From: Smaragdicoccus niigatensis DSM 44881 = NBRC 103563
GTDB lineage: Bacteria > Actinomycetota > Actinomycetes > Mycobacteriales > Mycobacteriaceae
DNA length: 64,000 nt
NCBI RefSeq assembly: GCF_000380645.1
Contig: NZ_AQXZ01000019.1
Coordinates: forward strand, 434,001 to 498,000
Reading direction: 5' to 3'
Below, one piece after another: positions 34,485 to 45,400 of this stretch. The notes under the pieces were generated by a model, which saw only the letters and a program-made list of their open reading frames with translations, made no database searches and was not told where the DNA came from. The position numbers were made by a program, and so were the translations under genes. The stretch's first letter is position 1, and each line of letters starts with the position of its first letter.

Positions 34485-35302
34485 CAGCGACCGCAGCGAA
34501 GGTACAGGAAGTCGTTAACGCATGCGCGACCTACGGCCACCAGGACATCATCGTTCTGTCGGGCGTCCCTGCCACGGGCAAGACGCACATCTCCAGGATC
34601 GCTGCAGAGACTGTCGCTGGCCACCCCGGCTTCGTGCGACGCACGCAATTTCACCCTGGCTACTCGTACGAGGACTTCATGGAGGGCCTCCGCCCACTGC
34701 CCACGGGTGGCTATCAGGTCGAGGATGGCGTTTTCCTTCAGTGGAACCGCATGTCGCTCGCCGACCCAGCCAACAAGTATGTGCTCCTTATTGAGGAGTT
34801 GTCGCGCGCCGACATACCCTCTGTGATGGGCGAGTTGATGACATTCATCGAGCACCGCAGCGAGTCCTTCGTACTTCCGGTTTCGCAGTCATCGGTCGAA
34901 GTTTCTGACTCGCTGATCGTGATCGCGACCATGAATCCTCGTGACCGGAGCGCCCTCGAGATCGACGAAGCCATGGCGCGCCGCCTACGCGTAATCGACT
35001 GTCCTCCTGACATCGACCAGTTGGCGGAGATGCTGACCAAATCGCTCTCGGTGCAGGACGACGAGGTAGCTGAGATTATCCAGAAGGCCACGACGATATT
35101 TACAACCTGCGAATCGGAATTCCCCGAGACGTACCTCTCGGACATGCCGTTCGGTCACGCGATCTTCGACAGGGTCGAGTCTACTGTGCAATTGGTCGAC
35201 CTGTGGCATCAGCGAATCAAGCGCATCCTGTACCGCAGCCAAGGACTTACGCATCCATTTGCTGACGTTATCGACGCAACATATCCCTGGAAGAGCCGTT
35301 AG
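34481..35302 (+). CDS. McrB-like AAA+ NTPase, restriction subunit
   Basis: The 273-residue protein starts at GTG 34481. Walker A is GVPATGKT near residues 28-35 (usually GPPGTGKT). The McrB-type RRTQFHPGYSYEDFMEGL follows. Walker B is LLIEELSRADIP, where the usual Asp-Glu is Glu-Glu. The McrB signature region ATMNPRDRSALEID corresponds to MNTADRS, with a downstream arginine RRLRV. It lacks the N-terminal DNA-binding domain of E. coli McrB and of LlaJI R1. This is the motor that would drive the McrC-like nuclease. The conservative changes in Walker B should still permit NTP binding; hydrolysis needs testing. Confidence 0.87.
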   Translation: MTATAAKVQEVVNACATYGHQDIIVLSGVPATGKTHISRIAAETVAGHPGFVRRTQFHPGYSYEDFMEGLRPLPTGGYQVEDGVFLQWNRMSLADPANKYVLLIEELSRADIPSVMGELMTFIEHRSESFVLPVSQSSVEVSDSLIVIATMNPRDRSALEIDEAMARRLRVIDCPPDIDQLAEMLTKSLSVQDDEVAEIIQKATTIFTTCESEFPETYLSDMPFGHAIFDRVESTVQLVDLWHQRIKRILYRSQGLTHPFADVIDATYPWKSR

Positions 35303-35305
35303 GTA

Positions 35306-36712
35306 GTGACGACCAGCACGAGCCGGTTGATGGTCAAGGAGCGTGGGACTGCATCAGTCTCACGATCGACGTACGCGTTCCTCAACGAGCACCAAGGATT
35401 CGCAGGACTAGTCGACGACGGCATCGTCACTCTTGTTCGATCGAAGAACGCGGGAGCCGCAATCCGGGCCGGCGCATACGTCGGCTCCGCGCACCTCGAG
35501 GGTTTTGGGACGATCTCGATCGTCCCAAAGATTCCCGGCGCATTCGAAGCGCTACTCGAGTGGGCGGTTCCGGATGACGTTCGCGAGTCCGTTACTCCGT
35601 CAGTGGTCGGGGCCGGAGCACCAATTCTCGACCAATTTCTCACGCGATTCCTCGATGCGATGGCAAGGTACCTCACTGATGGGAGGCGCCGTCAATACGA
35701 CTTTCGCGACCGCGTTGGAGCCGTTCCCCATGGACGCCTCGACGTGCGCCGAACCGTCAAGCTCGAGTCACGCGGACGGGCGGGAGTCTTGGCCTATCGT
35801 GAGCGGCATCTCAGTCCAGCCAACGACTTGAATCGCTTCCTAGCGCTGGCGCTTTTTGCTGCCGAGGAGTACTGCGCTTCAGTTGGTTCACCTCGACAGC
35901 TCGCGAGAACACGCACGTACGCATCGCTGTTCGAGGACGTTGACTGGCGCGGCTTCGTCACAGCACCTCTGCAGCGGACCCTGGACCTCTTTCAGAATGC
36001 AGACGCCCTAACGACAACCGACTTCGCACACAACGCGGTGCAGTATGGGCGAGCCCTCCTCCTACACCTTGGAGCCTGGCCAACAGACGGATCGACGGGT
36101 GTGACAGTCCCGCACTCGTTCTTCCTCAACCTGGAGACCCTCTTCGAGGATGCCGTCCGGAACGTGCTGGCGAGCGTATCGCCCGTCGCCAAGGGTGCCA
36201 CCTTGAAACGAACGATGTTCACGGACTTGCCCGGCATCTATGTAGCTGACCCCGACGTGGTCGCCGACGTGGACGAGTGTCGGATCGTCCTGGACATGAA
36301 GTATCGAGATCTGAAAGGCGGGACCCCAGACAACGGGGCCTTCTATCAATTGCATTCGCATGCGAAGACTCTCGGAGCTGCTGCCATGGCGCTCGTGTAT
36401 CCGCTGGAGGCGGCCGGCGACGACGCGTGGACCGTCCGGGCACTTGGCCACACGCGGGACAAAATCAAATCGTTCGTGGTGCAGGTCGACGTATCACGGA
36501 TCGCGGACGGCATGATCGGCGCATGGTACGAGCTAAGAAACCAACTCAGAGACGAGGACCGGGTCCGGCCAACACGCATCCCGCATAGTCGGGGCGCCCG
36601 CGTGGACTGGCGCGTCGAACCGAATCCTCCGACCTTTCTTCCGACTTGGCCATTCCGCGACAGCAAGGATCCGACAGGTACGCTGACTCGCTCGACGCTG
36701 TTTGATTACTGA
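35306..36712 (+). CDS. McrC-like PD-(D/E)xK restriction nuclease
   Basis: The 468-residue protein starts at GTG 35306, three bases after the AAA gene stop. The N-terminal half has the McrC pattern: a beta-rich part with HLEGFGTISIVPKI, then FRDRVGAVPHGRLDVRRTV. Near residue 315 is a PD-(D/E)xK nuclease site (DPDVVADVDEC, then IVLDMKYRD, then FYQLHSHAKTLGA), with metal-binding Asp and DxK. McrC binds the McrB-type ring, stimulates its NTPase and cuts DNA. With two methyltransferases in the same operon, the pair would cleave unmethylated target sites as in LlaJI, in contrast to methylation-dependent McrBC. Confidence 0.9.
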   Translation: MTTSTSRLMVKERGTASVSRSTYAFLNEHQGFAGLVDDGIVTLVRSKNAGAAIRAGAYVGSAHLEGFGTISIVPKIPGAFEALLEWAVPDDVRESVTPSVVGAGAPILDQFLTRFLDAMARYLTDGRRRQYDFRDRVGAVPHGRLDVRRTVKLESRGRAGVLAYRERHLSPANDLNRFLALALFAAEEYCASVGSPRQLARTRTYASLFEDVDWRGFVTAPLQRTLDLFQNADALTTTDFAHNAVQYGRALLLHLGAWPTDGSTGVTVPHSFFLNLETLFEDAVRNVLASVSPVAKGATLKRTMFTDLPGIYVADPDVVADVDECRIVLDMKYRDLKGGTPDNGAFYQLHSHAKTLGAAAMALVYPLEAAGDDAWTVRALGHTRDKIKSFVVQVDVSRIADGMIGAWYELRNQLRDEDRVRPTRIPHSRGARVDWRVEPNPPTFLPTWPFRDSKDPTGTLTRSTLFDY

Positions 36713-36740
36713 CACTCGGTCGAGTCGACCTGCAGAGTGA

Positions 36741-36763
36741 TCACCGAAGCCGGCTCCCGGTGA
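36741..36763 (+). terminator. Hairpin after the LlaJI-like operon
   Basis: TCACCG (36741-36746) and CGGTGA (36758-36763) form a six-bp stem with an 11-base loop, 29 bases after the nuclease stop. There is no T-tract. Confidence 0.35.
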
Positions 36764-37292
36764 CTGTTGGGCGCCGCGCGCTAGCATTCGATCAAAACCA
36801 GAGATTTGCACTGCGAAAGACCTCGGCAACGCCCTCGCGCACGCGGCGAATGAACGGCGTAACTGGCGTCGAGTAGGCCCGCTGCGCATTTGTAGCGTGT
36901 CAGCGCCGATCTACTGCAAGGACGGGCCGGGATCACGGTCTGCGGCGTCGCGAACAGTCGGGGAATAGACGTTCTGACACGACATCCATCGGCGAATGGG
37001 AGTGGCTCAGGTCGGAGGGTTCCCGGTGTAGTCGACGCTTCCCTGACCCCGCGCAGTTATCCACGAATTTGCCACGTCACATCAGGTCGCTCCAGTGACA
37101 GAATCCAGGGAGGCGAGCCTCTAAGATTTCTCTTGGGGCCAAGAAACAACCCGATCGATCGATGAGACAAACGTGGCAGCCGACATCCGCCCTCGTTTGG
37201 TGAATTGATCTTGGTCGCCATGGCCAAACACGCGACAACACGGCGGAACTACGTCCGCTGGGATTTGATCGACAAACGTCAATGGCGATCCA
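36764..37292. other. Non-coding gap between blocks C and D
   Basis: The two flanking operons converge here and I see no supported gene. A short frame near 36810-36880 reads DLGNALAHAANERRNWRRVG and could be a decayed helix-turn-helix fragment, but it has stops on either side. Confidence 0.35.
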
Positions 37293-39494
37293 TCAGATTG
37301 CAGGCAGCAGATCACTCGGCTCACCGCTGTACAGGACCGCGAGGACGTCACGAGCCCTCGTCGCCGCCACGTACAGCAGAGACCTCTCCCGACGGAGAAC
37401 TTCCGCACGCTCGGCTTCGGGTAGCAACGACATCCGATACTCCGACGGAATGCCGTCCTTGCTCACACCCAACAGGATGACCCGCGAGAACTCCATACCT
37501 TTGCTTCGGTGCATCGTCATAACGGTTGGCTTGCCGGCTACCGCCTGGCCGTCTCGATCAACGAAACGCGCCTCAGCACCGTGTTCCGCCAGCCGACGGG
37601 GAAGGTTCTCGCCGTCTTTCCGGGTGGAGACAAGCAGCCCTATTGGACCCACCGAATCTCCCCACTCGAGCAGCAGCTGGGCAGCCTTCGCGTACACATC
37701 TCCGAGTGAGTCGCACCTGATCACGAGCGGCTTGGGACCACTTCGCGCCGACCGGTAACCCGCATTCACGACCGGCTCGTCTCCAAGATCCACATACTGC
37801 TCGCCGCTGAGAATCCCGAGCGCGTACCGGAGATTCTCCTCGGTCGTTCGGTAGTTCAACGTCAGTCGACGAGACCGACCTCGTATGTCAAAGCCGAACC
37901 GACTCAGCACAATTTGGTTTCCGTAGATTCGTTGATTCGAATCCTCGGCCAGAAACACGTCGTTCGGACCAGGACGCACAAGCGCTCGAAGAAGAACCAG
38001 TCGTGTCGGACTCAAGTCTTGCGCCTCGTCGACGAGCACATGATCCGCTAATCGCTTGCCGGACATGTCGAGATACTTCGCAGCGACCATGGCGCGCTCG
38101 TCCCAGTCGCTCGCTCCACTCGCCGCCGCGGCCGACCGATACGCCTCGAACACATCCCAAACCATTGAACGCTTTGGACGGTCAAGCGCAACTCCGCGAC
38201 CTGGCCGCCTGACCCGCAAGTACCCCTCCCGGGTCGTGATCCCGTTCGGAAGAACCACCAGCGAATACTCGGACGAGAGGAATCCTGGCGACCGAAGCTC
38301 GGACGGGAGGCTAGACCCTGCTGCTGCGTTCGCCCAGGCGCCGTCCTCCACCAGCCCCAGGATGTTCGCTCCACGCGGGCCGAGGACCGCTGCCACCGGA
38401 CCCGAATCCTGGGCCGAGGCACCAAGCGCATGCCCGGCGGTTGTCAGAATGCGGTGACCGATCGCGTCAATGCCGCCGATGTAGATACCTGGTTGACCAA
38501 GGTCGGAGGCAATCTTTACGTCGCGGTCGAGGACTTTGAGTTGGTCTTCCAGGGCATCTGCCAGCGTGCGGTTGAATGTCGTAAGGATGATTCGGGCAGA
38601 TGGATTCGCCCTCGCCAGCGCGCGCGCTCGGTGCAGCAGCACGACCGTCTTTCCGGTGCCCGCGCCACCCGAAAGCCGTGCTGAACCGTTGTAGTGCTTC
38701 TCGACATAGGCCCTCTGCTCAGGGTGCAGATACACCCGCCAGGCGTGAAAGTCGTTTTTCTCGAGAATGTCGCGAAGCGAATCGTCATCGCCGTTGATGA
38801 ATGCAAATTCCATTTGCGCAGCTGGGTGCTTTAGAGCGACCAGCAGATCGTCGTCGGACTCTGCGTCTGTCGACGTCTCGGAGATCGCATAAGCCTCGCG
38901 CACTTCGGAGAGCGGCTTGCCGGTGTAGATATCGAGCAGCGCCTCACCTTGCCACTTCGCCGGGGCTGTCCCCGCATAGTCGAGCAGAACTGACGGGTCA
39001 GCGATGTCGAGAGCTCCTTCGGCAAAAGCTGCGTCGATGCCGAGGTTGCTGAAGTCCGCGACAGTGAATTCACGCTGCCGGAGAGTCTTTTCGCCGCTCG
39101 AAGGCGGCTCTGCGACAACAGGCTGTTCCGGAACGGCCGGCGTCTCGCCCGCCTGCGAATCAGCGTCTGCTCGAATGAGCTCGGCAATTCCATTGCGCGG
39201 ATTGACTGACAGCCTGACCTTGCGGGCCATTGCGATCGCGTCATCGTGCGGGAGCGTTCCGAAGTAGATGTAGTGCGCCTCGGCACCACTCCCCTGCACC
39301 TTCACCAACACCGCGCGGTAGAAGTCGTTGACTCGGCCGGTCCGGACACGAGGATCAATGCAGTTGTTGATCGGCTCAATGTGCAGGCCTGGCGTGGTGT
39401 CATCCTTCTGCAACTTGGAAAGGAACGCGTAGACCGCTTTCTGCGCGCTGCCGTCGACTTCGGCAACCGGAGGTCCCAACACGATCTGCGGCAT
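37293..39494 (-). CDS. UvrD-like SF1 helicase with N-terminal RelE-like domain
   Basis: This 733-residue protein is last in the minus-strand operon; its ATG shares one base with the upstream TAA (TAATG). Residues ~1-100 resemble a RelE/ParE-fold domain: INNCIDPRVRTGRVNDFYRA, then HYIYFGTLPHDDAIAMAR. A linker region follows. The helicase then begins at YLHPEQRAYV with Walker A LSGGAGTGKTVVLLH near 275. DEAQDLSPTRLVLLRALV follows, then QRIYG, RRLTLNYRTTEENL, TMHRSKGMEFSRVIL and LLYVAATRARDVL. All SF1A helicase motifs are present. The N-terminal domain could contact nucleic acid or ribosomes, or simply serve as a structural adaptor. Its tight coupling puts it in the same system as the DUF1998 helicase. 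Confidence 0.87.
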   Translation of the reverse strand: MPQIVLGPPVAEVDGSAQKAVYAFLSKLQKDDTTPGLHIEPINNCIDPRVRTGRVNDFYRAVLVKVQGSGAEAHYIYFGTLPHDDAIAMARKVRLSVNPRNGIAELIRADADSQAGETPAVPEQPVVAEPPSSGEKTLRQREFTVADFSNLGIDAAFAEGALDIADPSVLLDYAGTAPAKWQGEALLDIYTGKPLSEVREAYAISETSTDAESDDDLLVALKHPAAQMEFAFINGDDDSLRDILEKNDFHAWRVYLHPEQRAYVEKHYNGSARLSGGAGTGKTVVLLHRARALARANPSARIILTTFNRTLADALEDQLKVLDRDVKIASDLGQPGIYIGGIDAIGHRILTTAGHALGASAQDSGPVAAVLGPRGANILGLVEDGAWANAAAGSSLPSELRSPGFLSSEYSLVVLPNGITTREGYLRVRRPGRGVALDRPKRSMVWDVFEAYRSAAAASGASDWDERAMVAAKYLDMSGKRLADHVLVDEAQDLSPTRLVLLRALVRPGPNDVFLAEDSNQRIYGNQIVLSRFGFDIRGRSRRLTLNYRTTEENLRYALGILSGEQYVDLGDEPVVNAGYRSARSGPKPLVIRCDSLGDVYAKAAQLLLEWGDSVGPIGLLVSTRKDGENLPRRLAEHGAEARFVDRDGQAVAGKPTVMTMHRSKGMEFSRVILLGVSKDGIPSEYRMSLLPEAERAEVLRRERSLLYVAATRARDVLAVLYSGEPSDLLPAI

Positions 39495-42400
39495 TAGGAC
39501 GACACCTTTCCAATCACTGCGGAAATTGCTGATACGTCGGCTTCGACGAGCTGCCAGCCAAGTTTGACGAGGTCGTTCTTATCTTCGTCAAACAACTCGA
39601 CGTCCACGACGACTCGGCTGTCGGGCCACGTAATGCTCGTAGGTATTCCTTCGACTTCGGCGCCGACGGTCGGCCTCGGAAGTCCCGACTGCGCGATCTT
39701 GACGAGCAACTCGACCTCGAAAGCCGAGGGCAGCGCGTCCGCCAGCTCCTGCCAGCCTTCGGGCAACCCCGACGCATCAACATCGGGTTGGGCGCCAGTC
39801 TCGACGGCAGGACCGCCAAGCGCCATGTGCTTCCGAGTTGTAATGACGGTTTCAGCCACCCGCAGATTCAGCAGATTCGAAAGCCAGAGCCATTCCTGCC
39901 AGGATTCCTTGCCGTCGAGTCCAGCCTCCTCGTCGTCAAGGACAACAGCGGCCGCAAGAGTCGATCCATCAGCGACCGGGCGCAATGCGACAGCCAATCG
40001 TTCGCGCCGCCACACGATTGCATCTTGGCCGGGCGAGAGAGCCTCGTCCAGCGCAGCAATTGCGACCTCAGCCAGGTCAAATCCGACACCAGTCTGGACC
40101 TGGGAGGCTTGGGGCACCAGGAAAAACGGAAGCCAATGCGCGAGCCCACGCTTCTCTTCCGCTGACGGCGACTGAATCCACGCGAGCAGTTGTTCCATCG
40201 GTCCGCGTGCGATCAGATCGACCGCTCGAGCTGAGAGCTGGTCTCCTGCAGCTGCAAGTACGTGAGGAACCACTGCAGCCGAGAACCACGACGGACTCCG
40301 CGCCTCATTTACGTCATCCCAGCTGAACGACATGACGATGTATCCCTGTCCCCGCAAGTTCTGTCGCTTCTCGGCGTCATCCCAGAGTCGGTTGTTCACC
40401 ACGCTCGCGTGGAACTCGAAACCATCAGTAAAGATGGCGACCGGAGGCACACCCGGCTTCTTCGACCGGAGTACAAAATCCGGCTTACTGCCTGCGATGT
40501 TCTGCTGCGGCTGAAGCGTCCAGGCGGAACCCGAACCGAGCGAGAAGTTCCACGCAATTCCCGTACCAGTCCAGAACGGCTCAATCGTCGCACCGAGAGC
40601 CTTCAGTCGCTCCTCAAGCACATTCCGGAAACGGATCTCGAGCGTGGATTCGCCAGGCTTTGCTGCCGGCCAGTCATGATCGACCGCCCACTTCATTTCC
40701 GTCGAGTCGCCAAGCAATTCGCGCAAACGGTTCTCCGCATATGCACGGTCGGTGTACTTGACCTGCGGAAGCCAGGCGAAGGGCAGCAGGCACTTATCGC
40801 AAGCGAGCTTTCCATCGTCTTTACACGGGCACTCCGCGACAACGTCAAGTGCCAGCTTGAGAATTGACCACACGATCGTCGGGTCAGCCAACTCAGCGAG
40901 GTAGCCGGTTCCTCCGGGAACGATGTCGTGAATCAGGAGTGCTCGCGCACCGCTGTCCGGATCTTGGACGGAGGCGATCTGGAGATGATCGGGAGCACCG
41001 CCGATCCTCTGTTGTAGCCCTAGCAGGAGCGCGGCAGTCATTGTTGGAATCGCGAACGGGTCGCTGGCGGTGGTCCAGTCACTCGGCAACCGCATGACCA
41101 AGCCTTCGGTAACCATCTTGCGTGCCAGCGCAATGCTGACAGTCTTCTCTTCCGGCGCATTTCGCAGCGAGCACCACGGACGGTGCTCCCGAGCCGAGTT
41201 CTGACCAGTCGCGAGATCGAGCTTTCCGCACTCCGAGCACAGGCGGAACATCGCGGCATTCCACTCGTCACCGGCTATCCAGCGCGAAGTTCCGGGAGCG
41301 TGGATCTTTCCGACATTCAGCCAGCGGAGGGTCAGACCGCGGATATGCTTCGCTCCCAGCCCAACGTCCTTGGCGTACCACTTTCGAGACTCGCCAGCAC
41401 CGTCGATATCCGCGGCGAGTGCGATGTCGAAGCGCTCCCGCGTGCGCTCGTCGCGTACGTCGTCAATCGTGGCTTCTTCGCGACGGATCGCAGATGAAAC
41501 AGCGGTCAGTTCGACAATGGGAAGTCGTTGGCCAATATCCGAGATGCCTGCGTCTCCGCACCTGGGACAAGTTGCCGGCGTTGCCTCCTCGTCGATGAAT
41601 CCGCACTTCGGGCAGCACGCCCAGCGCCGAATCGCCTCGCCTTCGACGCCCAGGTCAATTGCATCAATCGCGATCGCAAAACCGTTTGCATAGAAGGTCG
41701 ACCCCGGCGCGAAATCCCGAAGAGCCTGAGCAGATCCGCGGGACAGCTCAAATGAAGTGTCGTCGTAAGTCTGCGTTTCGGGGTCCATCCACGACACAGA
41801 CACGGCAAGAGTGACTGAGTCGTCGAGCAGCGTGTAGTTCGGGAAAAGCCCGAACGCTTCGAGCGTGCTGATCCAGTATTCGCTGCGCAGGTCGCTGATC
41901 TGCTTGTTGGTCAGGTTCAGGGCCGCCAAGGCGGTCCGATACTGTCGGCGATCGTCTTCAGTTGCTGCAGCTGAATTGGCTTTTTCCTGCAATGCGGGGA
42001 GTACGCCTTGAACCTGTGTGCGCCTGTGCCCCAACGTCTCCAGACGCTTGCCCCATGCCAGCGAAGCTTGGTGGCACCGCTCTGCAAGACCGCCGCCCGG
42101 CGCCGCCCACTCCCGAAGCCGCTCAACAACGTCATCATCAAGCGACGCGAACCCACTGACGAAAGCATCAATCAACGATGCGTCGCTTTCAGCCACGTGA
42201 ATAAGCGTCCCAAGATAGGTGGCTTCGCCGGTCGACGACAGAGCTTCGACCGTGTTTCGGGGGTGCGGCATGTCCTTTGCACGCGCCAGCCGGTCCGCGA
42301 CCGATGCGACGAACTGGCGACGAAGGATCTCTTCCGCATCAAGGTAAGTCGCGGGCGGCCTTACGGCCCCATTGATTACTTCAAGCGGACGCGAGAAGCG

Positions 42401-45400
42401 CGGTAGCTGATCACCCCGAGCAGTCACGAACGCCAGGTTGAAAGCATTGCCGGTGATGCGGCCGGCACGACCCACGCGCTGCAGGTAATTCGCGACGGTC
42501 TTCGGCAGCGATGCAAGCATGACCGCTGACAGGTCTCCGATGTCGATACCCATCTCAAGGGTCGGCGTCGCGACGAGCACGTTCGGCGCGTTCGGCGCCG
42601 GTTCCTTCGCCTTGAACTGGTCCTCGTACTCGAGCCGAACCTTGTCTTCGAGAAGGCTCGTGTGCTCCCGCGCGACGACTCGGCGGACGTCGTGCGATCC
42701 GTACATCTGTCGGTAGAAGTTGTCCCGCAACGGCATCGATCGCTGAGTTCCCGCGCACCGAGTGACGAAGCACGGTCCTTTCGCGAGCCGGTCGACAACG
42801 TGTGGAGCGGCGATCGTGACGGCATTGCAGTCGTCGCACTGTAGGGCGACGTCACCGCTGGCCATCTCGTCAGCAGTGACCGCCCGGACGACGACCTTGC
42901 GTGGGTCGAGGTGATAGGTCGTCGCGCCACTGGTCGAGGTCGCTGTCCCCAACACTCCACGGCTCGCCAACTGAAGAAACAGCAGGCGGGACAGCGTTGC
43001 ACCGTCGTTGTTGCTGTCGAGCCCAAGAGCCTTCTTGGTCCATCCGGCATACCAGCCGCGGCTGGAAGCCACAGGCTCGAGATCGGCATCTTTGGTCTTG
43101 ATCGTCCCGAGCACTGGGAAGCCTGGCGCGGAATTGCCCTTACCGAATCCGGGCATACCTTCTTGTCGTTTGCGTCCACCGGTAATCCACCAGCGGTTTC
43201 CGTCGTCATTCCGGAACTTCGCGAACCACTCGTGCTCGATCGCGCCGCGCGTGCGCAGGCGCTCGATGACCCCGACCACCCACCGCAGTAGGTCCTGCTC
43301 GGTCGTCTCCTCAATCGCCATCTGTGTTCCGACCGCTGCTTCCCAGACATCGCGTGCGCAACGTGTGAGAAGAGCCGGGTTCTCGTCGAGCTCGGCAATC
43401 GCGCTTCCCGAGAGTTCAAGGGTGCGACCTACGTCTGACCGCAAACCGAACTCAAGCTCGATATCCAGCAGTAGACGCTTCTCAACCCAGCCGCGAACCT
43501 GGCGCGGGACCTGTCGCAGCGTGGGTGCCGACCAGAACTTTTCAAACTTCTCGCGGGCCGCTAGCTCGGGCGGAAGCAGACGGTAGCGCTTACCTTGGTC
43601 GTCGCCGGCTAGGTCGACTACACGATCGACGAGCTTCGTCAGGCTGATTTCCTCGCCACCAATTGCCTGCCGGATCAACGATCGAAGCGTCAGGGCATGC
43701 GAACGCGCCTGAACAAAACCAGCGCGGTGCGCGGCGTCCTGAACGCTGTCGGTGAAAACCAGTGCTTTCTTTTCACGGGGATCCAGTCCAGGGGAACCGA
43801 ACAGCCCGAATAGCGAGACCGACAGCATGGTCGCTATAGCTGAACCAAGGAACCGAATACCTTCCGCACGGAGGCACGATGGGCAGACGTCCTTGCCGGA
43901 GAGCTCGGCGGCGTTGTCGCCCTTGTGCGTCAGCACCGGCAGGACAACCGACTCCTCGTCGCCTGCGTGCTTCGAGACGAGCTTTCGCTCGCCGACGTCG
44001 AGCCACATCAGGCCAGAATCGTCCTCCGGCTTCTCCCCTGCGCGGTCCCCTTCCGCGGGTGCGTAGATCAGGGGACGGAATCGGTTGTCGCCTTTGAGGT
44101 GCTTGGACCGAATCGATTCGTCGTTGCTCTCAAGGTCCCACCCGGTCGGGGCAAGCACAACGCCCCACCCAGACCGGTGACAGTGCCGGCAGTAGATGGC
44201 TGGGAATGCACGAAGCTTGTGTCCGGCGTTGTCCGTGGTGATGACACCGTCGTCTTCCCAAACCAGTCGCGGCGAGCCGGCCGCTTCACGTCCGACGCGA
44301 GTGAGTTCACGAATCCATAGGTGCGCTTCAACCGAGACTGCAGCTCGGTCGCATTCCTTGCGGAGATGACTCAACATCCCGATAACGGCTTCGAAGAACG
44401 CCTCTACGTCGGCGGGTTTCGCAACGGCAATTTCGCGTGCATTGACGGTTGCGGCGGCGAGGTCAACCAGCGAGATCGCGTCAGTTGACACAGTGATCAC
44501 CGACTGGATGAAGTGGTGCTGCTTCGCCAGTTCGAGAAGATCGCCTGGCTCCGAATTCGAAATCGCTTCGCGGGCCGCCGGCTCATATAGGGCCCCAAGA
44601 GTTTCAACTGCCAAATCGGCGGGACGAGTTGGCTTGGGGAGCTTCGCGATCCGTTCAGTGACCTCGCGAATCAGTCCTGCGTCGACCTCGACTTGCGTCC
44701 AGCCGGACGGTTTCGACTGGGCCCATTCTTCAATGCTGAGACGTGACTCAGTGACGACGGCCGACTCGTCGAACCGTTCACCGAATACGGTTTCGGCGAA
44801 CGCAAGCATCGTCGTCGGATCGCCCTTGTCGCCCAGTGTTGCTGATGTCGCAATCGGCGTGATGCGACCAAGGGGCCGCTGCCAGTCCTCAGACGTGAGA
44901 GTCGAATCTTCCTTGTTCCAGTAGCTCTTGAGCGTTAGGCCGAGACGCCGCAGGAGCATCGAGACGTCGGTTCCTTGAGCGCCGTCATAGGTATGGAACT
45001 CGTCGAGCACCAGGTACTGGAGGCTGTGAGCGCTCTGCTGCCAGATCCTCGCGTCGGAGTGGCGCAGCAGGAGCTGGTCGAGCATCTTGTAGTTAGTCAG
45101 GAGGATGTCTGGCGCGGTATCGCGAATGATCTCCCGGCTTGTGATCAGGCCGTCGGCGCTGACCTTCGACCGTTCCGGGCCTTGCTGACCGGTGTAGAGA
45201 GCCGCTGTAACACCACTAATCGCGTCGTTGTTGACGATCATCGATGCCAAACGCCCGGCCTGGTCGTTGGCGAGGGCGTTCATCGGGTACAGAATGATCG
45301 CCTTGGTGCCAGTTGTGCCCTGCCGCTTGGCCCGTTGGACGTGGTCAAGGATTGGGTATAGGAATGCCTCGGTCTTTCCAGATCCTGTTCCCGTCGTGAC

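Noticed and set aside
37121-37408. 95-codon minus-strand frame at the end of the UvrD-like gene
   Set aside because: Composition is not protein-like and it overlaps the real gene's 3' end in another frame.
42424-43419. 331-codon minus-strand frame inside the 2073-residue helicase gene
   Set aside because: It is on the same strand but in another frame, with Ser/Arg-rich low-complexity sequence. The helicase motifs run uninterrupted through the main frame.
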